Assembly: GCF_017353255.1 (NCBI RefSeq) | Contig: NZ_JAFMYU010000019.1 | Span: forward strand, 1 to 64,000 | DNA length: 64,000 nucleotides | Direction of reading: 5' to 3' | Origin: Fibrella aquatilis | GTDB taxonomy: Bacteria > Bacteroidota > Bacteroidia > Cytophagales > Spirosomataceae | Shown: positions 42,774 through 50,922 of the stretch, one piece after another | How the letters are laid out: each line of letters begins with the position of its first letter | Numbering within the stretch: position 1 is the first letter of the stretch | Notes under the pieces: generated by a model | Seen by the model: only the letters and a program-made list of their open reading frames with translations | Databases searched by the model: none | Told to the model about the DNA's origin: nothing | Position numbers and translations under genes: made by a program

Positions 42774-42869
42774 AAGAGAATGTACAATGAATAATGTACA
42801 ATGAACTGACGCAAACTATCTGTGCGTCAGCCCATTGTTCATTGTACATTATTCATTGTACATTCTCTT
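42774..42869. repeat. Palindrome, ATGTACAATG family, uneven arms
   Basis: Left arm 42774-42813 and right arm 42823-42869 pair throughout except for an about 7-base stretch (CAATGGG) present only in the right arm; the loop is 9 bases. The core CTGACGCA and the arm words match 577-682. It lies between convergent genes and its right edge reaches into the stop codon at 42868-42870. Confidence 0.88.
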
Positions 42870-43827
42870 ACCCTTCCACCGCCACGCCAAACCCCGACGC
42901 GCCGAAGCCGTTGCCGTTGTAGAGCATCGTCCAGCGGCCCTGATGGTTGAAAATGTGGCAGTAGTCCATCATTTGCGAGTCCCAGCCTTCGGTTGAGCGG
43001 GCAATGCCGGTTTGGTCGTCGGTGCGGGTCCAGGTGATGCCGTCAGCCGATTCGGCGCAGCCCATGCGGTAGCTGCGTTCAACGTCGGTGCGGTAGTTGG
43101 TGGCCGAGCGGTAAGAGAAATACATCCGGTAAGTGTCGCCATCTTTGAACACCGTAGGCCGACCAATGGCGTCGGTGAAGGCATCGTAGCCCACGCATAC
43201 CTGCCCGGTGCGGTTCCAGTAAATACCGTCGGCCGATTCGGCGTACTTCACATCGTAGAAAGGCTCCGGGTGGCCGTTGATGACCTCAATCTTGGTGCAT
43301 GACAAATACCACATCCGCCAACGCACGGTGCCGTCAGGCTGCGGTTCACGCATGACACAGGGTTGCGCCACCCACACTTGGTCGAAAATGTAACGGTCGA
43401 GTAGGGGGCCGGTAAATTTCCGCTCGAAGGTCAGGCCCCCATCGCGGCTGATGGCCAGGCCAATGCCGAGGCGATAGTGCGTGGTTTCGCTTTTGTTCCA
43501 GCCCGTGTAGTAGAGCCAGATTTCGTCCGTGCCATCTTCGGCAGGAACGCGCAAAAACCACGACGGCATGGCCCCCGTTTCGTCGAACATGCCCACCGCG
43601 CCGTGTGTGATGCAAGGATTGTCATGCACATACAGTATGCGGCTGAGGTCATGGGCATCCAGTTCCACAAACGACGTAGCCGATTGTACGTTGGCGTCGC
43701 GCGTGGCGAAATACACCCGCAGCCGGTCGTCGGCAACGGGAAACCCAAACGGCACCTGCGCGTGGGTTTGGCTAAACGGCAACGAGCCGTCGGGCTTATA
43801 AATGAGGCCGAGTTTGGTCCAGTTCAT
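42868..43827 (-). CDS. Five-bladed-propeller glycosidase-like protein
   Basis: A 319-residue soluble protein with the repeat pattern of GH43/GH32-type five-bladed propellers: RVYFATRDANVQSATSFVEL, WFLRVPAEDGTDEIWLYYTG, IGLAISRDGGLTFER, KYAESADGIYWNR and CAESADGITWTR. Such proteins occur in surface-polysaccharide clusters. No signal peptide is seen, so it probably acts in the cytoplasm or is a non-catalytic relative. The AsnB-type gene upstream (minus strand) is 38 bases away across a solo repeat. The catalytic carboxylates cannot be assigned with confidence. Confidence 0.78.
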   Translation of the reverse strand: MNWTKLGLIYKPDGSLPFSQTHAQVPFGFPVADDRLRVYFATRDANVQSATSFVELDAHDLSRILYVHDNPCITHGAVGMFDETGAMPSWFLRVPAEDGTDEIWLYYTGWNKSETTHYRLGIGLAISRDGGLTFERKFTGPLLDRYIFDQVWVAQPCVMREPQPDGTVRWRMWYLSCTKIEVINGHPEPFYDVKYAESADGIYWNRTGQVCVGYDAFTDAIGRPTVFKDGDTYRMYFSYRSATNYRTDVERSYRMGCAESADGITWTRTDDQTGIARSTEGWDSQMMDYCHIFNHQGRWTMLYNGNGFGASGFGVAVEG

Positions 43828-43833
43828 GATGAA

Positions 43834-43867
43834 TTAATGTACAATGTATAATGAACAATGTACATTT
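43834..43867. repeat. Solo ATGTACAATG-family arm
   Basis: A single arm, AATGTACAATGTATAATGAA then CAATGTACATTT, lies between two tandem minus-strand genes and reaches the stop codon of the AsnB-type gene (43866-43868). Its ends are complementary over about eight bases, but no second arm follows. Confidence 0.6.
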
Positions 43868-45740
43868 AAATATATTGTCTATACCACTGCTGAAACACCA
43901 TGAGTGTCCAGAGCAGTTTTCGGTTGTTTTGTTTGCCGTCGAAGTGGTCTTTCTTCAGTTTTGCCACAAAGGCAGTGTCGAAAAGGCCGTGCTGGTTGAG
44001 CGACGATTCGGAGAGCAACTCGTCGCAGAGGTCGCGCAGTTCGTGCCGTAGCCAGTGCGACAGCGGGATGCCAAAGCCTTTTTTGGGTCGGTCAATGATG
44101 TTCTCAGGCAGCTTGCCGCGCATCAGTTCCTTCAGGATGTACTTGCCCGTGAGGCCCTTGCGCTTAAATTTATCGGGCAGGGTATTAATAAATTCCACCA
44201 GCCGGTAGTCCAGAAAAGGCGCGCGTACCTCCAGCGAATTATACATGCTGGCCCGGTCCACTTTTGTCAGAATATCGTCCAGCAAATAGGTCTGGTAATA
44301 AATATACGACGTCTGGTCGAACGTGCTGGTGTTGGCAGGTAGCTCACGCAGGTGCCTGTCAATCAGCGACATACCTGTGGGGTCGGTCAGTTGCTCCCGC
44401 ACGGCGCGGCTGAGCAGCACTTGCTTTTGGTTGGGCGAAAAACTACCCAGCCAGAGCGTATGCGTGTAGGCGGGGCTTTGCTCGAAGCCTTTTAAAAACT
44501 GCTTTACCTTAAAATCGAAGCTGATGTTGTTATCGCTCACGGGCAGCAGGTTAGCCGCCTGCCCCGCCATAGCCCGCACCGCCCGTGGCAACCGCGCGAA
44601 GTAAGGCCGGGCATAGTCAGACTGGAAGGTGGGATAGCCCGCCAGCAGTTCGTCTGAGCCGTCGCCGCCCAGCGCCACCGTTACCTGCCCCCGCGTAAAC
44701 TGCGAGAGGAGGTAGGTAGGAATGATAGACGCATCGGCGAAGGGTTCGTCGAGTTTTTCGGTGATGGTTGGCAGCAGATCCAGCGAATCCTGGGCGGTCA
44801 GGATTTTCTCGTGGTGATCTGTGCCCAGGTGCTTGGCCACCTGCCGGGCATAATCGGCCTCGTCATACGACTTTTCGTTGAACCCAATCGAGAACGTTTT
44901 CAGCGGAACGGTGCTATTTTTTTGGGCGTAATAGGCTATAGCTGAGCTATCTAGCCCACCGCTCAGAAAAATACCCAGCGGCACGTCGGCAATGAGGCGG
45001 GCGGCGGTGGCATCGTTCAGCAGCGTGTCAAACTGCTCTTTGGCGTCGTTGAAACTGATGTCCTGGTGATTGAATTGCACCGTCCAGAACGGCTTGTTTT
45101 CGGTGATTTCGCCCCGTTCGAACGTCAGGTAATGGCCCGGTTCCAGCTTACGAATGCCCTTGAAAATGCTAAATGGCGTGGGCACGTATTCAAACGTGAG
45201 GTAAGCGTTGAGGGCATCCAGGTCCAGTTCTTTCGATATCAGCGGGTGTTGCAGCAGGGCCTTTGGTTCAGAACCGTAGATCAGTGTTTGGCCCACCACA
45301 GCGTAGTAAAGGGGTTTTTTGCCCATCCGGTCGCGTGCCAGTAACGTCCGTTGCCGCTCGAAATCGTGGATGGCAAAGGCAAACATGCCGTTGATCTTGT
45401 CGAACAGCCCGATGCCGTGTTCCTGATACAGGTACAGCAGTACCTCGGTGTCTGATGTAGTGCGGAAATGGTAACGGCCTGTTTTGGCCAGTTCGGCCTT
45501 TAGTGGCAGGTAGTTATAAATTTCACCGTTGAAGACCATCCCTACCCGGCGATCTTCGGTATAAAACGGCTGATTGGCCCCGGAGCTAAGGTCGATGATG
45601 CTGAGCCGGGCATGACCCAGCCCCACGCCGGGCGTGTGGTCACCGCCCTGAAAGTCGGGGCCTCGGTGCTGCAATTTTTTAATCATGCGCAGCAGGTCAG
45701 CCTCACTACCGCGCCCCGTAAACCCTGCTATTCCACACAT
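43866..45740 (-). CDS. asnB: Asparagine synthetase B-type amidotransferase
   Basis: A 624-residue glutamine-dependent amidotransferase. The ATG at 45740 puts the nucleophilic Cys at position 2 (MCGIAGF); an upstream ATG at 45767 would bury it. The N-terminal glutaminase domain (about 1-210) has RGPDFQGG and MVFNGEIYNYL. The C-terminal synthetase has the ATP loop SGGLDSSA and EVRAPFLDYRLVEFI. In polysaccharide clusters such enzymes amidate sugar acids or other acceptors rather than aspartate. Here it lies among GT2, GT-C and epimerase genes, so this is plausible, but asparagine synthesis cannot be excluded. Confidence 0.93.
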   Translation of the reverse strand: MCGIAGFTGRGSEADLLRMIKKLQHRGPDFQGGDHTPGVGLGHARLSIIDLSSGANQPFYTEDRRVGMVFNGEIYNYLPLKAELAKTGRYHFRTTSDTEVLLYLYQEHGIGLFDKINGMFAFAIHDFERQRTLLARDRMGKKPLYYAVVGQTLIYGSEPKALLQHPLISKELDLDALNAYLTFEYVPTPFSIFKGIRKLEPGHYLTFERGEITENKPFWTVQFNHQDISFNDAKEQFDTLLNDATAARLIADVPLGIFLSGGLDSSAIAYYAQKNSTVPLKTFSIGFNEKSYDEADYARQVAKHLGTDHHEKILTAQDSLDLLPTITEKLDEPFADASIIPTYLLSQFTRGQVTVALGGDGSDELLAGYPTFQSDYARPYFARLPRAVRAMAGQAANLLPVSDNNISFDFKVKQFLKGFEQSPAYTHTLWLGSFSPNQKQVLLSRAVREQLTDPTGMSLIDRHLRELPANTSTFDQTSYIYYQTYLLDDILTKVDRASMYNSLEVRAPFLDYRLVEFINTLPDKFKRKGLTGKYILKELMRGKLPENIIDRPKKGFGIPLSHWLRHELRDLCDELLSESSLNQHGLFDTAFVAKLKKDHFDGKQNNRKLLWTLMVFQQWYRQYI

Positions 45741-45751
45741 AAGGCTAAGAG

Positions 45752-45857
45752 TAGATATGAGAGACAAGAGGTGAGAGACAAGAGATAAGATCTATAGTCA
45801 GTTTTGCCGAAGCGATTTACTTCTTGTCTCTGGCTTCTCACTTCTTGCCTCTTCCTG
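45752..45857. repeat. Imperfect inverted repeat, GAGAGACAAGAG family
   Basis: The left part (about 45757-45790) has two copies of GAGAGACAAGAG, and the right part (about 45827-45856) has the inverse TTCTTGTCTCT and TTCTTGCCTCTT words. Pairing is imperfect. It fills the junction of tandem minus-strand genes just upstream of the AsnB-type start. Confidence 0.6.
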
Positions 45858-46799
45858 CTACAAGTTCATCGTTTCTTTTACACTGTAGGGCATTTTATGC
45901 TGCGATTCGTAGTAGGTGCGCATCAAAATTTCAGCCATAACTCCCATGAGTATCAGTTGAATACCCACCACAAAAAACATCGACGCAATGGTGGGTAGTG
46001 GTGTTTCGACCAGGTCTTTCTGACCGGTCAGCTTGAAATAGGCGGCCAAAATCGTAGCCACAAACGTGACTAATAACGCCAGAATGCCTGCCCCACCGAA
46101 GAAGTGAATAGGCCGCTGCATGTACTTTTCCAGAAACTTGATCAGCACCAGGTCCAGCAGCACTTTGTAGGTGCGGAAGATGCCGTAATTGCTTTTGCCA
46201 AACTGCCGGGGCTGGTAATTAACGGGCATTTCGGTAACTGTTCCGCCCTGCCAGGCGCAATAAACCGGAATGAACCGGTGCATTTGGCCATAGAGCGACA
46301 CGTTTTTGATCACATCGCGGCGGTAGGCTTTCAGTGTACAGCCGTAGTCGTGCAGATGAACGCCCGAAATGCTGCTGATGAGGTTGTTGGCCATCCGCGA
46401 GGGCAACTTGCGCGTGAGTTGCTCATTGGCCCAGCGGTTTTGCCGCCAGCCGCTCACCACGTCATACCCCTCGTCGAGCTTACCCAGCAGCTTCGGAATA
46501 TCGTTCGGGTCGTTTTCCAAATCGCTGTCGATCAGCACGATAACATCACCGGAAGCATATTGAATACCGGCGTTGATGGCAGCGGTTTGGCCAAAATTGC
46601 GCCGGAAATTAATGGCTTTTACGCGGGGATCAACAGCGCAGATTTTCTTAAGCTGCGCGTACGAATCGTCTTTCGAGCCGTCGTTGATAGCAATGATTTC
46701 GTAGTCATACTGCCCTACGGCGTTGGCAAGGGCATCGAACAGGATGGGTATACTTTTCGACTCGTTGTAGATGGGTAAAACAACGGAGAGGTAGGTCAT
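45858..46799 (-). CDS. GT2 glycosyltransferase, DPM1/GtrB-like
   Basis: A 313-residue membrane-anchored family 2 glycosyltransferase. Seen: SVVLPIYNESKSIPILFDAL, IINDGS-type IAINDGSKDDSY, the metal site VLIDSDLENDP and WRQNRWANEQLTRKLPSR, followed by two C-terminal TM helices (IHFFGGAGILALLVTFVATI and IASMFFVVGIQLILMGVMAE). This matches enzymes making polyprenyl-phosphate sugars. The ATG at 46799 overlaps the GT-C stop as ATGA, supporting that start over an in-frame upstream ATG at 47093. It likely supplies the lipid-linked donor for the overlapping GT-C gene. Confidence 0.9.
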   Translation of the reverse strand: MTYLSVVLPIYNESKSIPILFDALANAVGQYDYEIIAINDGSKDDSYAQLKKICAVDPRVKAINFRRNFGQTAAINAGIQYASGDVIVLIDSDLENDPNDIPKLLGKLDEGYDVVSGWRQNRWANEQLTRKLPSRMANNLISSISGVHLHDYGCTLKAYRRDVIKNVSLYGQMHRFIPVYCAWQGGTVTEMPVNYQPRQFGKSNYGIFRTYKVLLDLVLIKFLEKYMQRPIHFFGGAGILALLVTFVATILAAYFKLTGQKDLVETPLPTIASMFFVVGIQLILMGVMAEILMRTYYESQHKMPYSVKETMNL

Positions 46800-48301
46800 G
46801 ACAAGAGGTTGTGAGACTGTTGTGGGCGCAGCCAATTCATCAGAAAAGAAAACGAAGATACGGCCCCCAACACTAAAAACGGGTAGAAAGGTACCAGATA
46901 ACGGGTTTCGGGATGCCGTAGGGCTATGGCAAACACCACCACGGCATACCCTACCATCAGGGGCGGCACCAGCCCCAGGCCATTGGCAGTAGACCTTCTC
47001 TGCAAGCCAGCAATAAGCAATAGGGTCAGCCCAACCAGGCCCGGCAGTAGCACAAGCACCCAGTGGTAGGCCCGCAGCAGCCAACGTGGCCAAACGGCCT
47101 GAATCATGTCGTCGAGGAATTGGTAGCCTCGTGTGCCGTTCAGGAAATCAAACGTATAGCGGCTCAGCGCAATGCCATAGTACACATTTGGTTTCTCGGC
47201 CTTCACTGATGCAGTGTAGGCCACCAACTGTCGACGAATATCAGCGTGAATGGCGCGGCGTTTTACTGAATCGGAGGCGGGGAGCAGGTCCATGTCCAGA
47301 AACGTTTGCCGCATCACCCGCATCGAATCTTCATTGAACCGGCTGGTATAAACATAGTTAGGTGGCGGACCAAGCGTTTCGGGCACGTACCAGCGTACGG
47401 GCGGCAGGAAATTGTCATTGCCCCAACCCGAAAACCAGCGGATCCCCGCGTTCGGAAACCAGAATGAATAATCTTCGCCGTAGGTCTCGCAAAACGCAAT
47501 CATGGGAAAGTAGTTGGTGGGCCAATAGCTTTCGGGATACCACGCGCTTTTCAGCAGCGGAATCACGGCATGGTAGGCCTTGTAGTTCCGCACCATCCAG
47601 GCGGCATCGGCCACCAGAAAAGGTAGCAGCATAAGGATGCTACGAACGACCAATTGTCTGAACGACAGATTTCTACGAAGCCACTGAACGCCGAAAACAA
47701 GCGCCGGAATAGCCAGTGTACCCGCGTGGGCGGGCTTCAGAAACACCGAAAAAGCCAGCCAGACCCCCGCGCCCAGCAGCCAGCCCCATTGGCGGGGTGT
47801 AGCCTCGAAACGGAGCCATGCGTACAGAAAAAAGATTGATGAAGCCGCCGCCAGACTTTCAGTCAGGATGTAGGTGTCGAACACGCTGACAAACGTGCTG
47901 AAGAGATAAATGAAATAGGCCCAATAAAACGCCCTGCGGTCCTTAAACAGCCGTTGCGCCACCAAACCCAGCACATAAACGGAAAATGCTGAGACAATTA
48001 ACTGACTCAGGATCATGGCATTGCAGGCATGGGGGGCACTCATAAATAGCCGAAACGCCAGATACACCGCCGAGTAGCCCGGCATTCGGTAGTCGGTGTT
48101 GAACCCCTGATGCGCCAGCAACGACTCAATTGGCGCGAGGTAGGTCATCATGTCGCCGTTGCTTTGGCCCCAAAAGCCATCCATGTTGTGGTAATAGGCA
48201 CGGCTCAGATACCAGGCAAAAAACGTCCCCTTAACCACCAGTGCCAGCAACAACCAGCCAGCCGGGTGTCGAATGGGTTTGGACGTACTTAGTCGGTTCA
48301 T
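46796..48301 (-). CDS. GT-C-type membrane glycosyltransferase
   Basis: A 501-residue multi-pass membrane protein with about ten to twelve hydrophobic segments. The first periplasmic loop holds an acidic pair region (MDGFWGQSNGDMMTYL) and RMPGYSAVYL, typical of PMT/ArnT-like GT-C enzymes that use polyprenyl-phosphate sugars. Its start overlaps the epimerase stop and its stop overlaps the GT2 start, each by 4 bases, giving a tightly coupled three-gene unit. It probably transfers a sugar from the GT2-made donor to a surface glycan. Donor and acceptor are unknown. Confidence 0.85.
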   Translation of the reverse strand: MNRLSTSKPIRHPAGWLLLALVVKGTFFAWYLSRAYYHNMDGFWGQSNGDMMTYLAPIESLLAHQGFNTDYRMPGYSAVYLAFRLFMSAPHACNAMILSQLIVSAFSVYVLGLVAQRLFKDRRAFYWAYFIYLFSTFVSVFDTYILTESLAAASSIFFLYAWLRFEATPRQWGWLLGAGVWLAFSVFLKPAHAGTLAIPALVFGVQWLRRNLSFRQLVVRSILMLLPFLVADAAWMVRNYKAYHAVIPLLKSAWYPESYWPTNYFPMIAFCETYGEDYSFWFPNAGIRWFSGWGNDNFLPPVRWYVPETLGPPPNYVYTSRFNEDSMRVMRQTFLDMDLLPASDSVKRRAIHADIRRQLVAYTASVKAEKPNVYYGIALSRYTFDFLNGTRGYQFLDDMIQAVWPRWLLRAYHWVLVLLPGLVGLTLLLIAGLQRRSTANGLGLVPPLMVGYAVVVFAIALRHPETRYLVPFYPFLVLGAVSSFSFLMNWLRPQQSHNLLS

Positions 48302-49266
48302 AGCGACTTGGCTTCGTGCCAGGCGATGAACCGGCGGAGTCCTTCGCGCAACGAAACAGAAGGGTGGTATTGCAGCAGGCGGGTAGCCTTGGCCACGTCG
48401 GCGTAGGTGCGCTCTACGTCGCCGGGTTGTTTGGGCAGGTAGGCAATATTGGGTGTTTTGCCCATCAGGTCATACAGCGTGTCGACCAGCGTTTGCAGGC
48501 TTACAGGACTGCTGTTGCCCAGGTTGATGATCTCGTAAGTGTTGGGGTGCGCGGCCACGTAGTCATGCGCGGCCAAAATGCCTGTCACAATGTCGCCCAC
48601 GTAGGTGTAGTCGCGGGAGGTGTCGCCGGTGCCGTACATGGTTACGGGCTGATCGGCGGCAATCATCCGCACAAACTTGTTGATAGCTAGGTCGGGCCGC
48701 TGCCGTTCGCCGAAGACGGTGAAAAAGCGCAGGTTCACCACGCTCATCTGGTAAAGGTGGTGGTAATTGTAGGTCAGCAATTCACCCGACCGTTTCGTAA
48801 ACGCATAAGGCGAAATAGGCTGCTCAACGGCATCGTTTTCGCTGAATGGCACCTTCGGATTGTTGCCGTAAACCGATGACGATGAGGCAAATACCAATTT
48901 GCCCACGCCCCGTTGGTGCATCCAGGAGAGCAGGTTGTTGGTGCCTACGATGTTGGTTTGCACGTAGGCGTCGGGTGCTTCAATAGACGGCCGTACGCCC
49001 GCCTTAGCCGCCATGTGAATCACCGAATCAACGGAACCCTCTACCTGCGCCTGCCAGTCAATCCCCTGAATATCAGCCTCGATAAACTGAAACTGCGAAT
49101 GAGTCGATACGTTCGATAGGTTTTCTTCCTTCAGTGTTCGAGCATAAAACGGATCGAAGTTGTCGATGCCAATGACGCGGTAGCCGCGCTGAAGAAGTCC
49201 TTCGGTGAGGTGGCTGCCAATAAACCCCGCGCAGCCTGTAACCAATACAGTGGAAGCCGTATGCAT
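48298..49266 (-). CDS. NAD-dependent sugar epimerase, UDP-glucuronate 4-epimerase-like
   Basis: A 322-residue extended SDR. The NAD motif is GCAGFIGSHL (GxxGxxG), the active site Ser region is FASSSSVYGNN and the catalytic pair is YAFTK (YxxxK). SRDYTYVGDIVTGI and NLGNSSPVSL match the UDP-glucuronate/galacturonate 4-epimerase group. It probably converts a UDP-sugar or UDP-uronic acid for polysaccharide assembly. It is the first gene of the overlapping epimerase/GT-C/GT2 unit. The ATG at 49266 is preceded by a perfect palindrome. Confidence 0.92.
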   Translation of the reverse strand: MHTASTVLVTGCAGFIGSHLTEGLLQRGYRVIGIDNFDPFYARTLKEENLSNVSTHSQFQFIEADIQGIDWQAQVEGSVDSVIHMAAKAGVRPSIEAPDAYVQTNIVGTNNLLSWMHQRGVGKLVFASSSSVYGNNPKVPFSENDAVEQPISPYAFTKRSGELLTYNYHHLYQMSVVNLRFFTVFGERQRPDLAINKFVRMIAADQPVTMYGTGDTSRDYTYVGDIVTGILAAHDYVAAHPNTYEIINLGNSSPVSLQTLVDTLYDLMGKTPNIAYLPKQPGDVERTYADVAKATRLLQYHPSVSLREGLRRFIAWHEAKSL

Positions 49267-49277
49267 CTTGGTTGCAA

Positions 49278-49353
49278 TTCAAGGTTCAATGTCTAAAGTC
49301 TAAAGTTGGCGGACCGGTCCGCCAACTTTAGACTTTAGACATTGAACCTTGAA
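49278..49353. repeat. Perfect 38-bp-arm palindrome with no loop
   Basis: Arms 49278-49315 and 49316-49353 are exact reverse complements meeting at GGCGGACC/GGTCCGCC. The outer arms contain GTTCAATGTCTAAAGTC, and the word GTCTAAA is repeated. The core GGACCGGTCCGCC is shared with 14034-14174. It lies between tandem minus-strand epimerase genes. Confidence 0.9.
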
Positions 49354-49360
49354 CTCTTTT

Positions 49361-50434
49361 TTAGTGCGCTGCCGCTAAGCGGGCAACCATGCTGTCGTGA
49401 ATCTGGGCCAGCGTCTGTTTCAGATCGTAGGTCCAGTTCCAGTCGGGGTAGTGGTCTTTGAACTTCGTTAGGTCAGAAATGTACCAGATATGGTCACCAA
49501 TGCGGTTAGTTTCTGAGTAGGTGTAGTTCATTTTGTTGCCCGAAATTTCTTCGCAAAGAGCAATGCCTTCCAGCATCGAACAGTTGGCGTAGCGGCCACC
49601 ACCGGCGTTATACACTTCGCCTTCGCGGGGGTTCTGGTAGTAGTGCCAGAACATATTCACAAGGTCATAGCTGTGTATATTGTCACGCACCTGCTTGCCT
49701 TTGTAGCCAAACACCGTGTACTGATTGCCCGTGATGGCGCACTTCATGAGGTAGCTCAGGAACCCGTGCAACTGTGCTCCCGAATGGTTTGGCCCCGTAA
49801 GACAGCCACCGCGAAACACGCCCGTTTTCATGCCAAAATACCGGCCATATTCCTGCACCAGTACGTCGGCGGCCACTTTCGAGGCGCCAAACAGCGAGTG
49901 CTTGGTATGGTCGATGCTCATGTGCTCATCAATACCATTCTCGAAATAGGGGTGGTTTTTGTCAATTTCCCAGCGCGTTTCGGTCTCGATCAGCGGTAAG
50001 TAATTAGGGTTATCACCATACACTTTGTTGGTGCTTGTGAAGATGAAAACGGCCTCGGGGCAGTGCTGCCGGGTCATTTCCAGCATGTTCAGCGTACCGT
50101 TGGCGTTGACGGTGAAATCGGTGAACGGCTCGCGGGCGGCCCAGTCGTGCGAGGGTTGGGCGGCGGCGTGGATGATGAGCTTGATGTCGGCACCAAACTC
50201 CTTGAAAATAGGCTCCAGCTGGCTTACTTCCCGAATGTCGGCAGGGCGGTGGGCGTAGTTCGAATAGGCTTCCTCCAGGCGGTTGCGGTTCCATTCGGTC
50301 GAACCGTCGGCTCCGAAAAAGTACTGCCGCATGTTGTTGTCAATGCCAACAACGAGATCGAACTTTTCTGAAAAAAAGGCAACTGATTCGCTGCCGATCA
50401 AACCGGCTGAACCTGTAACGAGTGCAACTTTCAT
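49361..50434 (-). CDS. CDP-paratose 2-epimerase-like SDR
   Basis: A 357-residue extended SDR. The N-terminal NAD motif is [83 protein letters not shown] and [20 protein letters not shown] match the CDP-paratose/CDP-tyvelose 2-epimerase family very closely. It would make a CDP- or UDP-linked dideoxy or related sugar for a surface glycan. No CDP-glucose dehydratase is present in the window, so the precise substrate is inferred. A palindrome separates it from the downstream epimerase. Confidence 0.9.
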   Translation of the reverse strand: MKVALVTGSAGLIGSESVAFFSEKFDLVVGIDNNMRQYFFGADGSTEWNRNRLEEAYSNYAHRPADIREVSQLEPIFKEFGADIKLIIHAAAQPSHDWAAREPFTDFTVNANGTLNMLEMTRQHCPEAVFIFTSTNKVYGDNPNYLPLIETETRWEIDKNHPYFENGIDEHMSIDHTKHSLFGASKVAADVLVQEYGRYFGMKTGVFRGGCLTGPNHSGAQLHGFLSYLMKCAITGNQYTVFGYKGKQVRDNIHSYDLVNMFWHYYQNPREGEVYNAGGGRYANCSMLEGIALCEEISGNKMNYTYSETNRIGDHIWYISDLTKFKDHYPDWNWTYDLKQTLAQIHDSMVARLAAAH

Positions 50435-50553
50435 AGCGTAACTATATTGTATGGCAGATTATCTATTCAAAAAATCCAAATTCATCAAGCCGATGAAAGG
50501 GCAAAGTAACGCAAAAAAGTTATATCGGCTGGCACCACTTGCTAACAAACAAA

Positions 50554-50578
50554 AAAGCGATGCAGGTTGCATCGCTTT
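50554..50578 (-). terminator. Rho-independent terminator
   Basis: AAAGCGATGCA (50554-50564) and TGCATCGCTTT (50568-50578) form a perfect 11-bp stem with loop GGT. On the minus strand the stem is followed by TTTTTTGTTTG, right after the small lipoprotein gene. Confidence 0.85.
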
Positions 50579-50604
50579 GAGTATCAGTGGTGTCAAAGCC
50601 TGAT

Positions 50605-50883
50605 CTAAGCGCCTTCACCAATGGTGCCACTGCCGAAGAGCTTCTCCCGAATTTTCTGAACCTTCTGGTCCAATTCGGGGCGGGGCGTATACTTGTAGTT
50701 GGCTTGCACGGCAGCTGAATCTTTACCAGTGCCATAAACTTCTGGATCGCCCGCTTTATAGCCAGCGCGGTAATCATTACGCCGGAAATCTTCCTGACGG
50801 ATGGTGTTATTCTTCTGGTAGTCGCATGAGGCCAATGAGAGACCGGCCAGCACGAACAAACCCATGTAAGCGACGCGTTTCAT
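50605..50883 (-). CDS. Small lipoprotein
   Basis: A 92-residue protein with a lipoprotein leader (MKRVAYMGLFVLAGLSLASC; lipobox LASC). The mature part is short and charged (CDYQKNNTIRQEDFRRNDYR and KYTPRPELDQKVQKIREKLF), with a helical C-terminus ending near GSGTIGEGA. No family is recognised. It would be anchored to a membrane by lipid. A strong terminator follows at 50554-50578, so it is probably a single-gene transcript. The ATG at 50883 is the only reasonable start. Confidence 0.82.
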   Translation of the reverse strand: MKRVAYMGLFVLAGLSLASCDYQKNNTIRQEDFRRNDYRAGYKAGDPEVYGTGKDSAAVQANYKYTPRPELDQKVQKIREKLFGSGTIGEGA

Positions 50884-50922
50884 AGCTGGTTGCTTGGAGA
50901 GTCAATTTTGGTGCAAAGGTAG

